From assembly GCA_038210135.1 (NCBI GenBank), contig JBBQWZ010000059.1, positions 1 to 30,154 on the forward strand: a stretch of DNA of 30,154 nucleotides, written 5' to 3'. Both the position numbers and the translations under genes were made by a program. Below are positions 1-9,816 of this stretch, in pieces; the stretch's first letter is position 1; each line of letters begins with the position of its first letter. The notes beneath the pieces were generated by a model. The model ran no database searches, was not told the origin of the DNA, and saw only the letters and a list, made by a program, of their open reading frames with translations. This DNA comes from JBBQWZ01 sp038210135 (GTDB taxonomy: Bacteria > Acidobacteriota > Terriglobia > Bryobacterales > Bryobacteraceae).

Positions 1-780
<780 letters not shown>

Positions 781-1518
781 ACCGTTAGTTTTGATCGTTC
801 CGAATTTACTCAGGGATTCACTGACGAAGTATCACTTCGCATCCAACCAGATTTTCAAAGATCTGCGCTACCCATCCAACGATCTTGCGAAAGCTGAACG
901 ATAACGGGCCTCGAAAGGCGTTCTGGGCGCAACCTACAAGCGCCGGAATTGTGCGCCATACTCCAGGTTTCCCTGTCGTATGATGCCCAATCCCAGGACA
1001 CAGTTGCATCCAAGAGACTTGGAAAACTCGAAAAGAACAAGCCGGACTTACATCCAGGATGTTTCCGAGGAGGCGGTTTAAGCTTGTTAGGGCCGGGCTC
1101 GCTCTCTACTACAGCGCACCTGCCTACTGCTTACTGACCAGTGCCTACTGCCATCATCTACACTAGCAAACTTCTTAGTACCTCGCAAGCGTTTATTTCA
1201 ACATTCTTGCGACGCGCCCACTACCGAGCTCAGGTCCCATAGGGCCTTGGTTTTTCAACCACCCTCTCTACCCCTCGTTGCCAGGCTCCCGAAGTTGCTC
1301 TCGACGACGACTCCCTGAGAATAGCAAGCCACGTCAAATAGTGCAACATTCGTGTGAAGAAAAATGCGAGACTTCCGCGCTTTTCCTGGGAGCATATTAG
1401 AATCAGCGGTCTGGAAGACATCGTATAGAGAAGGAACGGCCCGGACCGCGGGTTTTGGATTTCGCCCGGAAGGAATATCCAGTCGCTTTGCCGGATTCCT
1501 CCACCGAGGAACCATCCC
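781..1518. other. Non-coding region between the rRNA gene and the Kelch gene
   Basis: This 738-bp stretch separates a minus-strand rRNA gene from a plus-strand protein gene, so it should carry divergent promoters. No open frame here looks like a protein. It holds the boxA-like element and two direct copies of TGCCTACTGC (1121-1130 and 1142-1151) with related CTACTG fragments around them, a small degenerate repeat. A TAGAAT -10-like hexamer at 1398-1403 lacks a matching -35. I do not commit to a promoter on either strand. Confidence 0.6.
851..863 (-). promoter_or_regulatory. boxA-like antitermination element in the rRNA leader
   Basis: About 75 nt upstream of the 16S 5' end the minus strand reads GATCTTTGAAAAT, which resembles the boxA element (consensus around GCTCTTTnAAA) that binds the NusB/S10 antitermination complex in rRNA leaders. 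Position and sequence fit; function is inferred. I could not place a convincing rRNA promoter further upstream. Confidence 0.4.
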
Positions 1519-3141
1519 TTGCTTCGTTTTGCCGTCCTTTTGCTTCCCGCGATTGCGTTCTGCCAATCCTCGCTGGAATTTTCGCGCCTTTCTCCTTTCA
1601 GCGCTTCAGCCGGACCTTCACCCCGCGTCGACGGGTCAATCACTTACGATGCATCCGCTGGCCGAATCCTTCTATTTGGGGGCCTGGACGCATCGGGTGA
1701 CCGAAACGATCTGTGGGCCTTTTCGCTCGCGACAGGCCAGTGGTCCGAGCTGAACCCATTGGGGCCGGTCCCCGCAGCCCGTCACGGACATACCTTCACC
1801 TTTGATCCCGTCCGGCGGCGAGCGATTCTGATCGCGGGGCAGTCTCGAGGGTTCTTCAATGACGTCTGGGCTTTCGACGCCGCGCGAAATAGCTGGGCGA
1901 AGCTCTCGGACGACACCGGACCGAGCCCCCGCTACGCCCACTCCGCCATCTACGATTCCAAGCGGGATCGGGTGATCATTTCTCATGGCTTTACTTCCGA
2001 GTCTGGGCGTTTCGACGACACTTGGGCGTTCAATCTGAAGACCAACGCATGGTTCAATATGACGCCAACCGGGACAAAGCCGCTGCGGCGGTGTCTGCAT
2101 CATGCCGTATACGACGAGGAGGCGGACGAGATGCTTCTGTATGGGGGCTGTTCGAGTGGATTCGGACCGTGTCCGCAGGGCGATCTCTGGGCGTTCGACA
2201 TTGGCAAGAGTGCGTGGACGCAGCGCGCGGCGACGCCCAGTCCGCCCGCGCGCGAACGCTACGGAATGGCCTTCGACCCCACCCGCCGTCTGCTGATCCT
2301 CTTCGCGGGTGGCGGCACTTCAGGCTTGCTCAGCGACGTCTGGACCTATAACCCCGCGACGAATGTCTGGGCGCCCCAAGATCCTGCCGGTGACTCACCC
2401 GGAGCGAGAAATCGCGTCGAATCCGTGTTCGTGGCTGATCGAAACGCGGCGGTCTTTTTCGGCGGCTACACCGGGTCGAACACCAACGAACTGCTTCAGC
2501 TCGCGGCGCCGGCGCCACCGACCAGGATACGCAGCGCTTTCTCAGGAGTTACTTCCGCCGTTTCTCCCGGAGCCATCCACTCCTTCTACGGCTCCGGACT
2601 CGGACCCGCTAGCGGCGCGGCGGCCAGCTATGACCCAACCGGCTTCCTTCCCCGCTCTCTGTCCGGAACCGAAGTTCGCGTCAACGGGATCGCCGCGCCC
2701 CTCTACTTCGTGCGAAGCGATCAGATCAACTTCCAGGTCCCGTATGAAATCGGCACGGCGTCTGAAGCCGTTATTCGCGTACTCGTCAACGGAGCGGGCA
2801 TCTATGAGGAGCGGTTACCGGTCCAACCCGTCGCTCCGGATCTGCATCCCGCTTTCACCCAAACGGTTGACGTGGCGGTATTCTACGCATCCGGCTTCGG
2901 CGTCACCAACCCGGCGACCGCGTCGGGCGAACGAGCGACCCAACCCCGGAGGCCCTCCGCTCCCGTGACTCTTCGCATCGGAGATCTCGATGCGGAGATT
3001 CTCTACGCCGCGCTCGCGCCCGATACCTCCGGAGTCCTGCAGATCAACGCGCGAATCCCCGCCGGGATACACGGCGCTACCGTAGTCACACTTCGGATAG
3101 GCAGCGCGGAGGCCCAAACCACTTTTCGCTTCGCGCAATAG
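1519..3141 (+). CDS. Secreted Kelch-repeat protein with Solibacter-type C-terminal domain
   Basis: 540 aa. A short signal peptide (MLRFAVLLLPAIAFC) is followed by five to six Kelch-type blades (about 35-325), each with the pattern of a GG/GH turn and a conserved W about 15-20 residues later (DLWAF, DVWAF, DTWAF, DLWAF, DVWTY). Kelch blades fold into a beta-propeller. Residues about 340-540 match the TIGR03437 family: a YGSGLGP motif, VRVNG-APLYFV and QINFQVPYE. That domain is known mainly from Solibacter relatives and has no established function. I chose the TTG start at 1519 because GAGGA at 1506-1510 is spaced 8 nt before it and it gives a clean signal peptide; no ATG does. The protein is probably extracytoplasmic; a ligand cannot be named. 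Confidence 0.85.
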   Translation: MLRFAVLLLPAIAFCQSSLEFSRLSPFSASAGPSPRVDGSITYDASAGRILLFGGLDASGDRNDLWAFSLATGQWSELNPLGPVPAARHGHTFTFDPVRRRAILIAGQSRGFFNDVWAFDAARNSWAKLSDDTGPSPRYAHSAIYDSKRDRVIISHGFTSESGRFDDTWAFNLKTNAWFNMTPTGTKPLRRCLHHAVYDEEADEMLLYGGCSSGFGPCPQGDLWAFDIGKSAWTQRAATPSPPARERYGMAFDPTRRLLILFAGGGTSGLLSDVWTYNPATNVWAPQDPAGDSPGARNRVESVFVADRNAAVFFGGYTGSNTNELLQLAAPAPPTRIRSAFSGVTSAVSPGAIHSFYGSGLGPASGAAASYDPTGFLPRSLSGTEVRVNGIAAPLYFVRSDQINFQVPYEIGTASEAVIRVLVNGAGIYEERLPVQPVAPDLHPAFTQTVDVAVFYASGFGVTNPATASGERATQPRRPSAPVTLRIGDLDAEILYAALAPDTSGVLQINARIPAGIHGATVVTLRIGSAEAQTTFRFAQ

Positions 3142-3180
3142 AAAAAGGGCGGGCCCTTTTCGGACCCGCCCCTCGTCTTT
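3142..3180 (-). terminator. Hairpin terminator shared by two convergent genes, better for the minus strand
   Basis: A GC-rich stem pairs GGGCGGG (3147-3153) with CCCGCCC (3165-3171), with two further C-G pairs beyond one mismatch and a short T-rich loop. On the minus strand the stem is followed by CTTTTTCT, a proper U-tract, so it should end the TonB-receptor transcript. On the plus strand the flank is CTCGTCTTTC, a weaker tract that may still serve the Kelch gene. Confidence 0.75.
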
Positions 3181-3194
3181 CTGACTATCCGCTC

Positions 3195-6100
3195 TTAGAA
3201 CTCGAGACGGATCGACAACTGGATCCAACGAGCGCTATTCGTGCGGTTCGGCGGAACGTAGCTGGCGTTGATTGTACCGAACGTGTTCGGGTTGGTGATG
3301 TTCAGGTTCGCCTGGCTCGGATTGGCGAAATTCGGGTGGTTGAACACGTTGAAGAAGTCAGCGGCGAACTTGGAATTCAAACGCTCCGTGATCTTCGTAT
3401 CCTTACTGATGCTGATATCCATGTTCTTGTAACCCAAGCCCGTGATCGGCGTCGAACGGCCGTCGCGTCCATCGCTGCTGAGCAGGACGGGACGGAAATT
3501 CGTGATATCGGCCTTGTTATTGCCGAAGAAGTTGTAGCCGGTGCCGGATATGGGCGCGTTGAGGCCGGTCGAGACCGATCCGGTCTGGATGGCTCCGGAG
3601 GCACCTCCGAGTACAGTGGCGTTGCCCCAGGTCTGGCCGCCCGAGGTATCGGAGACGATTAGCGGAACGCCGGACCAAGCGGTGGCGATTCCCGCGACGA
3701 ACCAGCCGCTGAGAATGCGGTCGAATCCATTGTTGAAGGCGAGGCGGTGGTTCTTGCCGGCGGGCAGTTCGTAGACGAAGTTCACGTTGAACACGTGAGT
3801 CCGATCGAACGGCGACCGTCCATACTGCACTTCCGGGAAGAAGCTGTTCTGGTAGAAGCCGGCGCTGTTCTGATTGAAGACGCCATTGTCGAGCGCTTTC
3901 GAGAGCGTATAGTTGGCGTTGATCAGCAGGCCCTTGGACATGCGTTTTGCGACCGTGACGAGCAAGCCATTGTAGTTAGTCTTGCCGATGTAGGTGCGCA
4001 TGAATTCCACCTGCGACTGATCGTTGTTGAACGGCTGTAAGCCCAGCGAACGGCGGTAGGTGCCCATCTGCAGGAACAAGGTGCTGACGTTTCCGTTAGT
4101 GAAGTTGCTCGCCTGCTTATTAAGGATTGCCTGGGTGGCGCTCGCTCCTGTGAAGCCGGTTACGCCGGTCAGCCCTTTGAACTGATTTTCAAAAAACGGC
4201 TGGTTCGGAATGTCGGCGACCTTGGTTCCGCCGCGAAGCAAGCCGCGAACACTGTCATAGGCCTGCGCGAACGTCTGATTGGAGGCGGGATCGGAGAACA
4301 TGTAAGGCGACTGCGTCAGGTTGATTGCCTGCGGCAGGTTGCGGGCGAAACGGCCGACATACGCCGCGTCCACCACGAAGCCACCCGGCAATTCACGCTG
4401 AATACTGAAGTCGAAGTTGTAGCTCTTGCCCAACTTCGAGAACGGATCTACCTGGAACGAAAGAGTTTCGGACAGTCTCTGCGGAGAAATCGGAACGCTG
4501 GCGGGGGGAACTGTCGGGAGCGGAATCGATCCGTCGACGCCGACGCGATAGGACGAGATGGCCTGGTTCGAAGAACTCGCGTTGCATCCCGCTCCGGCGG
4601 CGCCAGAAGCGTTGCAAAGGGGGCCGTTGATGCTGATGGTCTGGCCGAAGCCGACACCCAACATGGGAATCAGGACGTTTTGCACCAGGTTGGAGCGGTC
4701 ATAGAGTAATCCGAAGCCGCCGCGAAGGGCGGTTTTGCGGTCGCCAAAGAGCTTGCCGAACATGCCGGTTCCATCCGGGCTGTAGGCGAGAGCGACGCGC
4801 GGCGAAAAGGCGTTGTACACGGTGTTGTAGACCGAGTGGCCAGCCTGCTCGACTGGAATCCAGCCGAAGTTCGGGTTGTACACCTGACCGGCTTTGGCTG
4901 CTGCCAGTTTGTTCGCCAGATAGGTCGTTGGATTGACCAGCGCATTGTTGTTCGAGAGATCCACTTGTACCGTCTGCCGGCCTTGCGATTCGCTGGGTGG
5001 AGGCTGGAAGCCCCATGACAAGCCGTAGCTCAAGGTCAGCGACTTGCTGAGGCGCCAAGTGTCCTGGGCGTTGAAGCTGGTCGCGTAGTTCCATGTGACG
5101 TTGACAAGGTTGGTTCCGAACGGCTGCGCCTTCAGGGCTGCGTCGCGGACCGCCAGCACGTTGACGTTGTCAACAATACCGAGAACAGAGGCGTAATAGC
5201 GTCCCCAATTGGTAACGTCGCTCGACTTGATGCAATTCGCCGCTGTGGCCGTCGCGCAAACTTGCGGCGTGTTGGTAGACGGAATGGTCAGGAAGCTTCC
5301 CTGGTCAACGGTCGCGACCAGCGAAGAAATCGAACCGACGACTTTGTCCGCGCGATCGTGGCGGTACCAGATGGGGCGGAATTCGCCGCCGAACCGGAAG
5401 ATGTGCTTGCCTTTGATCCAGGTGACATCGTCGTTGAACTGATAGCTCCGGCTGTAGCTCGCCTGGAAGCGGGCTCGCTGGGTGTCCATATCGATGGGCG
5501 AATCGAGGAACGCCGTCGTTCCGCCACCAATCAGGAGTCCGATCGGACCAGCTGAGGTATTGGTTCCCGGAATGTTCAGCAGAGAGGCGGCCGCTGTCGG
5601 CGAAGTTGCCAGATTCGGCTGCACGTCGCGAACGAAGCCGAAACGGGCCACGTTGATCAGGTTCGGCTTGAGGTTCGCGGTTACCGAGCCAGCCAGCAGC
5701 GTTCCGCGTTGCGGCTGCTGCACGACCGAGGTTTGATCCTTCACCGAAATGTCACCGATGCCGTACTGAATACGGCGGAAGAAGGTATAGCTACCGTTAA
5801 AGGTGATGTTGTCGGTGAATTTGTGGTCCAGGCGACCAACGAGATAGCGATCCTGCACCGGGGTCGGAATATTTGCCAAGTAGCTGAGAGTATTGAGTCC
5901 GTCGCCACCACTATTGAGGTTGCTGACGGGCATCAGGCCAAGTTGCGCCTTGGTGGATGGGCTGATTCCGATTCCGCGCGGGTCGCAGGCCTGATTGCCG
6001 GTCGCGCCGCACGCTTGAGACGTCTTGAGATCGTAGCTGATGATGTTTCCGGCTCCATCGCGGAACCGCAGGATGCCGGCTTTCAGCGAATCTGTCGGCA

Positions 6101-7103
6101 CGGTGCGGTTGGTCTGCTGCACCTGATCGAAGTCGCGAGCTTCGTAGTTGGCGAAGAGGAAGGTTTTGTCCTTCTTGATCGCGCCGCCCCAACGTCCGCC
6201 ATAGCGCTTGTCGGCGATATCCGGTTTCAGGACCTTCGCCGCATTGTTATCCCACGTGTTCGCGTTAAGCACCGAGTTCTGGAAGAAACCGTAACCCGAT
6301 CCGTGCATTTGGTTCGAACCGTGCCGTCCGACCAGCGTCATCTGGCCGCCCGAGGCGCGCGTCAAATCCGAGTTGGGATTCGAGACGTTCATGCGAAATT
6401 CTTCGACCGAATCCTGCGGAGCAGGCACTGACGTCGTGAGTCCGACCACCACCGCCGTGACGTCGATTCCGTCCAGAGTGACCGTGTTCTGATCGTCAAC
6501 GGCACCGGTGGTGCGACTTTGGAGTCCATTGCCGGCGGGCACCACGCCCGGCTGCAAGTTCAACAATTCCGTCACGCTGCGGCTTAAGGCAGGCAGCCGC
6601 GAAATCTGCGACATCGAGATCGAGTTGCCGATCTGCGCGTCCGTCGTCTGCAACTGCGCCACCGACGTCGAAACCACTTCGACGATCTGGTTGTCGCCAC
6701 CGACTTCCATCTTTACGTCGAGTTCCGTTGCTTTGTTGACTTCGACCGCCAGACTCGCGACGCTCGCGGTGCGGAAACCGGTCATTTTGACCGTGACCTT
6801 GTAGGAGCCCGGCCGCACGTTTTGGAACGTATACTGGCCGGACGAATTGGTCTGCATCGACACGACTGCGTTGGTGTCCTTGCTGGTCAATTCGACCGTC
6901 GCCAATGGCACGACGGCTCCCGAAGGATCGTTCACCGTGCCCGACACAGACCCGGACGTCGCCGATTGCGCGGCCGCCGGTTGCGGACAGATCGCAAAAA
7001 ATGCCAAAAGCAGCACGAGCGCGCTGACGGAAGCAAATTGGAAAGCGGCTCGAAAAATCGACGCGAATGCGTCTGAAGGTACAGCTTTAGATTGCACAAT
7101 CAT
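3195..7103 (-). CDS. Oar-like TonB-dependent receptor with carboxypeptidase-regulatory-like N-domain
   Basis: 1302 aa outer-membrane protein. A signal peptide with a long hydrophobic core ends near QPAAAQ (about residue 46). Residues about 50-136 form a carboxypeptidase-regulatory-like beta-sandwich (SGTVNDPSGAVVPLATVELT, then SGQYTFQNVRPGSYKVTV). The plug follows (about 140-270; DGIDVTAVVV, DSVEEFRMNVSNP, GGQMTLVGRHGSNQMHGSGY), then a very long beta-barrel that ends in an aromatic residue (SIRLEF), as outer-membrane barrels do. Acidobacteria carry many such proteins; substrates, often oligosaccharides or polymers, are rarely known and none is named here. The ATG at 7103 gives the signal peptide; the preceding GGGG is only a weak ribosome-binding site. 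It is monocistronic as far as the sequence shows. Confidence 0.9.
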   Translation of the reverse strand: MIVQSKAVPSDAFASIFRAAFQFASVSALVLLLAFFAICPQPAAAQSATSGSVSGTVNDPSGAVVPLATVELTSKDTNAVVSMQTNSSGQYTFQNVRPGSYKVTVKMTGFRTASVASLAVEVNKATELDVKMEVGGDNQIVEVVSTSVAQLQTTDAQIGNSISMSQISRLPALSRSVTELLNLQPGVVPAGNGLQSRTTGAVDDQNTVTLDGIDVTAVVVGLTTSVPAPQDSVEEFRMNVSNPNSDLTRASGGQMTLVGRHGSNQMHGSGYGFFQNSVLNANTWDNNAAKVLKPDIADKRYGGRWGGAIKKDKTFLFANYEARDFDQVQQTNRTVPTDSLKAGILRFRDGAGNIISYDLKTSQACGATGNQACDPRGIGISPSTKAQLGLMPVSNLNSGGDGLNTLSYLANIPTPVQDRYLVGRLDHKFTDNITFNGSYTFFRRIQYGIGDISVKDQTSVVQQPQRGTLLAGSVTANLKPNLINVARFGFVRDVQPNLATSPTAAASLLNIPGTNTSAGPIGLLIGGGTTAFLDSPIDMDTQRARFQASYSRSYQFNDDVTWIKGKHIFRFGGEFRPIWYRHDRADKVVGSISSLVATVDQGSFLTIPSTNTPQVCATATAANCIKSSDVTNWGRYYASVLGIVDNVNVLAVRDAALKAQPFGTNLVNVTWNYATSFNAQDTWRLSKSLTLSYGLSWGFQPPPSESQGRQTVQVDLSNNNALVNPTTYLANKLAAAKAGQVYNPNFGWIPVEQAGHSVYNTVYNAFSPRVALAYSPDGTGMFGKLFGDRKTALRGGFGLLYDRSNLVQNVLIPMLGVGFGQTISINGPLCNASGAAGAGCNASSSNQAISSYRVGVDGSIPLPTVPPASVPISPQRLSETLSFQVDPFSKLGKSYNFDFSIQRELPGGFVVDAAYVGRFARNLPQAINLTQSPYMFSDPASNQTFAQAYDSVRGLLRGGTKVADIPNQPFFENQFKGLTGVTGFTGASATQAILNKQASNFTNGNVSTLFLQMGTYRRSLGLQPFNNDQSQVEFMRTYIGKTNYNGLLVTVAKRMSKGLLINANYTLSKALDNGVFNQNSAGFYQNSFFPEVQYGRSPFDRTHVFNVNFVYELPAGKNHRLAFNNGFDRILSGWFVAGIATAWSGVPLIVSDTSGGQTWGNATVLGGASGAIQTGSVSTGLNAPISGTGYNFFGNNKADITNFRPVLLSSDGRDGRSTPITGLGYKNMDISISKDTKITERLNSKFAADFFNVFNHPNFANPSQANLNITNPNTFGTINASYVPPNRTNSARWIQLSIRLEF

Positions 7104-7569
7104 AATGCCCCAAGTCTCCAGCTCGCCGACAGTCTGCCGGGAGCAAACGAACCCGAATCCCCACTCACTCGGTCACCGCGGACATTGCGGACGAAATGCT
7201 TAGATTGGGTGGAAGGCTATCGCATTTTGGACTTCCCTGTCAAGCACCACCCAATCGTGGGCACTCGCCCCGGATGTTTGGTTAGTTATACGGCACTTTC
7301 AAAATACAAGCGAATGCACTGTGGCGGCACGGCTGTTTGGCGGGGCCAAGCTGATTTCTTCGGACACAAGTCCGCCAGACTCATGTGGCGATCACTCCGA
7401 CGTTGGCAGGCATCCGACCGCGAGGATTCCGACTCAGCAACGGATGCACTTATCCGCGAGCATGTCTGGACCCGCATCACCTAAGACCGAGGGCGACCGT
7501 AGGGTGCGCTCACTGAATGCCCACGCGACACCCACACTCAACCAGCCGATGTGACAATGTAAGCGACCC
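7104..7569. other. Divergent intergenic region, no gene seen
   Basis: 466 bp between the divergent TonB-receptor and FAD-oxidoreductase genes. Apart from the candidate minus-strand promoter at 7216-7243 I see no gene, RNA or convincing plus-strand promoter. Short open frames here have no recognisable content. Confidence 0.6.
7216..7243 (-). promoter_or_regulatory. Candidate sigma70-type promoter of the TonB receptor gene
   Basis: On the minus strand a perfect TTGACA (7238-7243) is followed after 16 nt by GATAGC (7216-7221), which is a poor -10 but carries a TG one base upstream (extended -10). It would give a leader of about 100 nt. The -35 is strong, the -10 is weak, so this is a candidate only. 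Confidence 0.35.
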
Positions 7570-9063
7570 ATGCAACGACGAATGTTCCTGAGCGCCGCGC
7601 TCATCGGAATGACCGCGAAAGCCGAACACCGCATCGCCGGAAATTTCGTGAACGATGCATTCTCCGCCGGACATCGGCTGCGCGATCACGCTCCGTTCGC
7701 CGCCGCCAAGCAGGTCGTGCGATTTCCGGTCGTCATCGTTGGAGGCGGCATGGCCGGCCTCAACGCCGCATGGCGGCTGAACAAGAAAGGCTTCAAGGAT
7801 TTCGTCGTTCTCGAAATGGAAAAACAGCCCGGCGGAAATTCCCGGTGGGGCGAGAACGAAGTCAGCGCCTACCCTTGGGCCGCCCACTACGTCCCGCCGC
7901 CCAATAAGGAAACGGTTCTCACGCGCGAAATTCTCGAGGAATTCGGACTCGGCACGGACGGCAAGTGGGACGAACGGAATCTCTGCCATTCCCCGCAGGA
8001 ACGCCTCTATCTTCATGGACGCTGGCAGGACGGCATCGAACCCGAGCTCGCCGCCAGCAATCGCGACCGCGAGGATTACCAGCGCTTCGAGCAACTGATC
8101 CAGGAACAGCGCGCCAGCGGCCACTTCAAGATCCCCATGGAACTCGGCGCCGCCAGTTCCCCGCTCGACAAGCTCAGCTTCAAGCAGTGGCTGGAAGAGC
8201 AGAAGCTGATGTCGCCGTACCTGCACTGGTTCGCCGACTACTCGACGCGCGACGATTATGGAGCTTCCTCCGCCGATACCTCCGCCTTCGCCGGCATTCA
8301 TTACTTCGCCGCCCGCGATCACGACGAGAAAGGTCCGCTCACTTGGCCCGAAGGCAACGGCTGGCTGCTGAAGCGCCTGCTCGAACGCATTGGCAAATAC
8401 GTACGAGCCGATTCGTCGGTCTATGCGATTCGCCGTGAGGGCAATCGCTTTCGCGTTCGCACCGAGTCCGCCGACTACCTTTGCGATGCCGTGATCTATG
8501 CCGCCCCAATCATGCTCGCGCCGCATGTCATCGAAGGCGCGCCCAAACCGGAAGGCTTCGTCTACTCGCCCTGGCTGACCGCGAATCTCACCCTCAACCG
8601 CATTCCCGATGAACGCGCGCCGATGGCCTGGGACAACGTGATTTTCCAATCGCCGTCGCTAGGCTACGTCGTCGCCACCCACATGTCGCTGGCCTCGAGA
8701 ATCGACCGCAGCGTCTGGACGTACTATTGGGCGCTCGCGCAGGGGACTCCAGCCGCCAATCGCGAAATGCTCTTGCGCAAAGATTGGAATTACTGGAAAG
8801 AAGCCATCCTCAACGACCTCAGCCGCGCTCATCCGAATATCCGCGACTGCGTGTCACGCATCGACATCATGCGGCTTGGTCACGGCATGGCAAGACCGGT
8901 GCCCGGTTTCCTAAGCAACGAATCCCGCCGCAAATTCGCCGCCGGCGAGTCGCGACTCTTTTACGCCAACTCCGACGTTAGCGGCTATTCGATTTTCGAA
9001 GAAGCCCAATATCGAGGAGTAAAAGCCGCCGACAGAGCGCTCCGTCTGATCGGCAAAGGCTGA
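7570..9063 (+). CDS. Exported FAD-dependent amine-oxidase-like oxidoreductase
   Basis: 497 aa. The N-terminus MQRRMFLSAALIGM has the twin arginine followed by hydrophobic residues expected of a Tat signal, which fits export of a protein that binds its FAD before translocation. A Rossmann dinucleotide-binding motif VVIVGGGMAGLNAAWRL lies at 54-70, with the strand-2 acidic residue in LEMEKQPGGNSRWG (81-94). That arrangement is typical of the flavin amine oxidase / protoporphyrinogen oxidase superfamily, and the C-terminus (LFYANSDVSGYSIFEEAQYRG) resembles the FAD-contacting GxxGxxxEAA-like end segment. The substrate cannot be read from the sequence. The ATG has no clear Shine-Dalgarno sequence but is the only start that gives the Tat motif. 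The Tat genes at the right end of this window would serve it. Confidence 0.8.
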   Translation: MQRRMFLSAALIGMTAKAEHRIAGNFVNDAFSAGHRLRDHAPFAAAKQVVRFPVVIVGGGMAGLNAAWRLNKKGFKDFVVLEMEKQPGGNSRWGENEVSAYPWAAHYVPPPNKETVLTREILEEFGLGTDGKWDERNLCHSPQERLYLHGRWQDGIEPELAASNRDREDYQRFEQLIQEQRASGHFKIPMELGAASSPLDKLSFKQWLEEQKLMSPYLHWFADYSTRDDYGASSADTSAFAGIHYFAARDHDEKGPLTWPEGNGWLLKRLLERIGKYVRADSSVYAIRREGNRFRVRTESADYLCDAVIYAAPIMLAPHVIEGAPKPEGFVYSPWLTANLTLNRIPDERAPMAWDNVIFQSPSLGYVVATHMSLASRIDRSVWTYYWALAQGTPAANREMLLRKDWNYWKEAILNDLSRAHPNIRDCVSRIDIMRLGHGMARPVPGFLSNESRRKFAAGESRLFYANSDVSGYSIFEEAQYRGVKAADRALRLIGKG

Positions 9064-9074
9064 GAAGGCGCAAA

Positions 9075-9123
9075 GGCATCGAGGCGCGCACGAAGCGAGG
9101 CGAAGCCGAGCGCAGTAAGTGCT
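9075..9123 (-). repeat. 49-bp REP-like element, left copy (inverted)
   Basis: Starting 12 nt after the oxidoreductase stop, this 49-bp element is the inverse complement of the element at 9761-9809 with a single mismatch. It begins GGCATCGAGGCGCGCACGAA and ends GCGCAGTAAGTGCT, and contains an internal GGC-gaa-GCC hairpin. Together with the right copy it brackets the REP-associated transposase gene. Confidence 0.85.
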
Positions 9124-9167
9124 TCACCCGGATTGAGAACATTCCGCTCCAATCCGCACATTCCACT

Positions 9168-9671
9168 GTGACGTACCTAATCACGTTCTCGACCTACGGA
9201 TCGCACATCCATGGGGATGAACTCGGATCCGTGGATCGCAATCACAACGTACCAGGGACGCGACTGGCTCAACCCAGCGCTCGATTGAACCATCATCGAA
9301 TGGAAGCCATGAGGCAGCAGCCTAATTTGATACCCCAGCACCATGCGGACATAATCCTGGCAGCTATCCGGAACGAATGCGAGCATCAATCCTGGAAACT
9401 ATACGCCGCCCACACTCGAACCAATTACGTGCACGTCGTAGTGGAAACCGGCACGACGCCGGAGCGAACGATGACCGCGCTCAAGGCGCATGCCACCAAA
9501 CTTCTCCGGCGAGCCGAAAAGATCGGAGGTGACCGTAAAATCTGGACGCGCCATGGCTCCACGGTTTCGCTGTCTTCTGTTGGCGCGATTGGGCGGGCAA
9601 TTGCCTATGCCGTGGAAAAGCAGGGCCCGGCGATTGCGGTTTTTCGGGCCGATCTTCTCGATCGCGTGTGA
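9168..9671 (+). CDS. REP-associated (Y1, IS200-like) transposase, motif partly degenerate
   Basis: 167 aa. The start MTYLITFSTYGSHIHGDE, the SVDRNHNVPGT stretch, the middle LYAAHTRTNYVHVVVE and the end KIWTRHGST...AIAYAVEKQG match the single-domain Y1 transposase (RAYT/TnpA-REP) family, whose members nick and join single-stranded REP hairpins. The HUH metal-binding motif, normally HVH, reads YVH at 87-89; the candidate catalytic tyrosine is Y147. The usual RYLW after WTRHGST is replaced by VSLS. The GTG start at 9168 lacks a clear ribosome-binding site but places the conserved MTYLITF at the N-terminus. Three 49-bp elements lie around it, as expected for a RAYT with its REP sequences. The gene may be intact but inactive, or domesticated. 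Confidence 0.8.
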   Translation: MTYLITFSTYGSHIHGDELGSVDRNHNVPGTRLAQPSARLNHHRMEAMRQQPNLIPQHHADIILAAIRNECEHQSWKLYAAHTRTNYVHVVVETGTTPERTMTALKAHATKLLRRAEKIGGDRKIWTRHGSTVSLSSVGAIGRAIAYAVEKQGPAIAVFRADLLDRV

Positions 9672-9673
9672 GA

Positions 9674-9722
9674 AGCACTTACTGCGCGTGACTATCGTCA
9701 CGCTCCGTGCGCGCCTCGATGC
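9674..9722 (+). repeat. 49-bp REP-like element, middle variant copy
   Basis: This copy starts 3 nt after the transposase stop. Its outer arms (AGCACTTACTGCGC and GTGCGCGCCTCGATGC) are the same as in the copy at 9761-9809, but the inner part differs and forms its own perfect hairpin, GCGTGAC-TATC-GTCACGC. Same length and orientation as the right copy. Exchange of one hairpin core for another, with constant arms, argues that a hairpin is being maintained. Confidence 0.8.
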
Positions 9723-9760
9723 GCGGTCAGGCACCCCGATCAATGCGGCAAGTGGCTTCA

Positions 9761-9809
9761 TTAGCACTTACTGCGCTCGGCTTTGCCTCGCTTCGTGCGC
9801 GCCTCGATG
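9761..9809 (+). repeat. 49-bp REP-like element, right copy
   Basis: Begins AGCACTTACTGCGCTCGGCT and ends GTGCGCGCCTCGATGCC. It is the inverse complement of 9075-9123 with one mismatch and stops 7 nt before the VWFA gene's stop codon on the other strand, so it also forms the 3' trailer of that gene. Confidence 0.85.
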
Positions 9810-9816
9810 CCAAAAC

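Noticed and set aside
7510..8649. 379-codon minus-strand frame opposite the FAD oxidoreductase
   Set aside because: Shadow frame; the plus-strand protein has a Rossmann motif and Tat signal.
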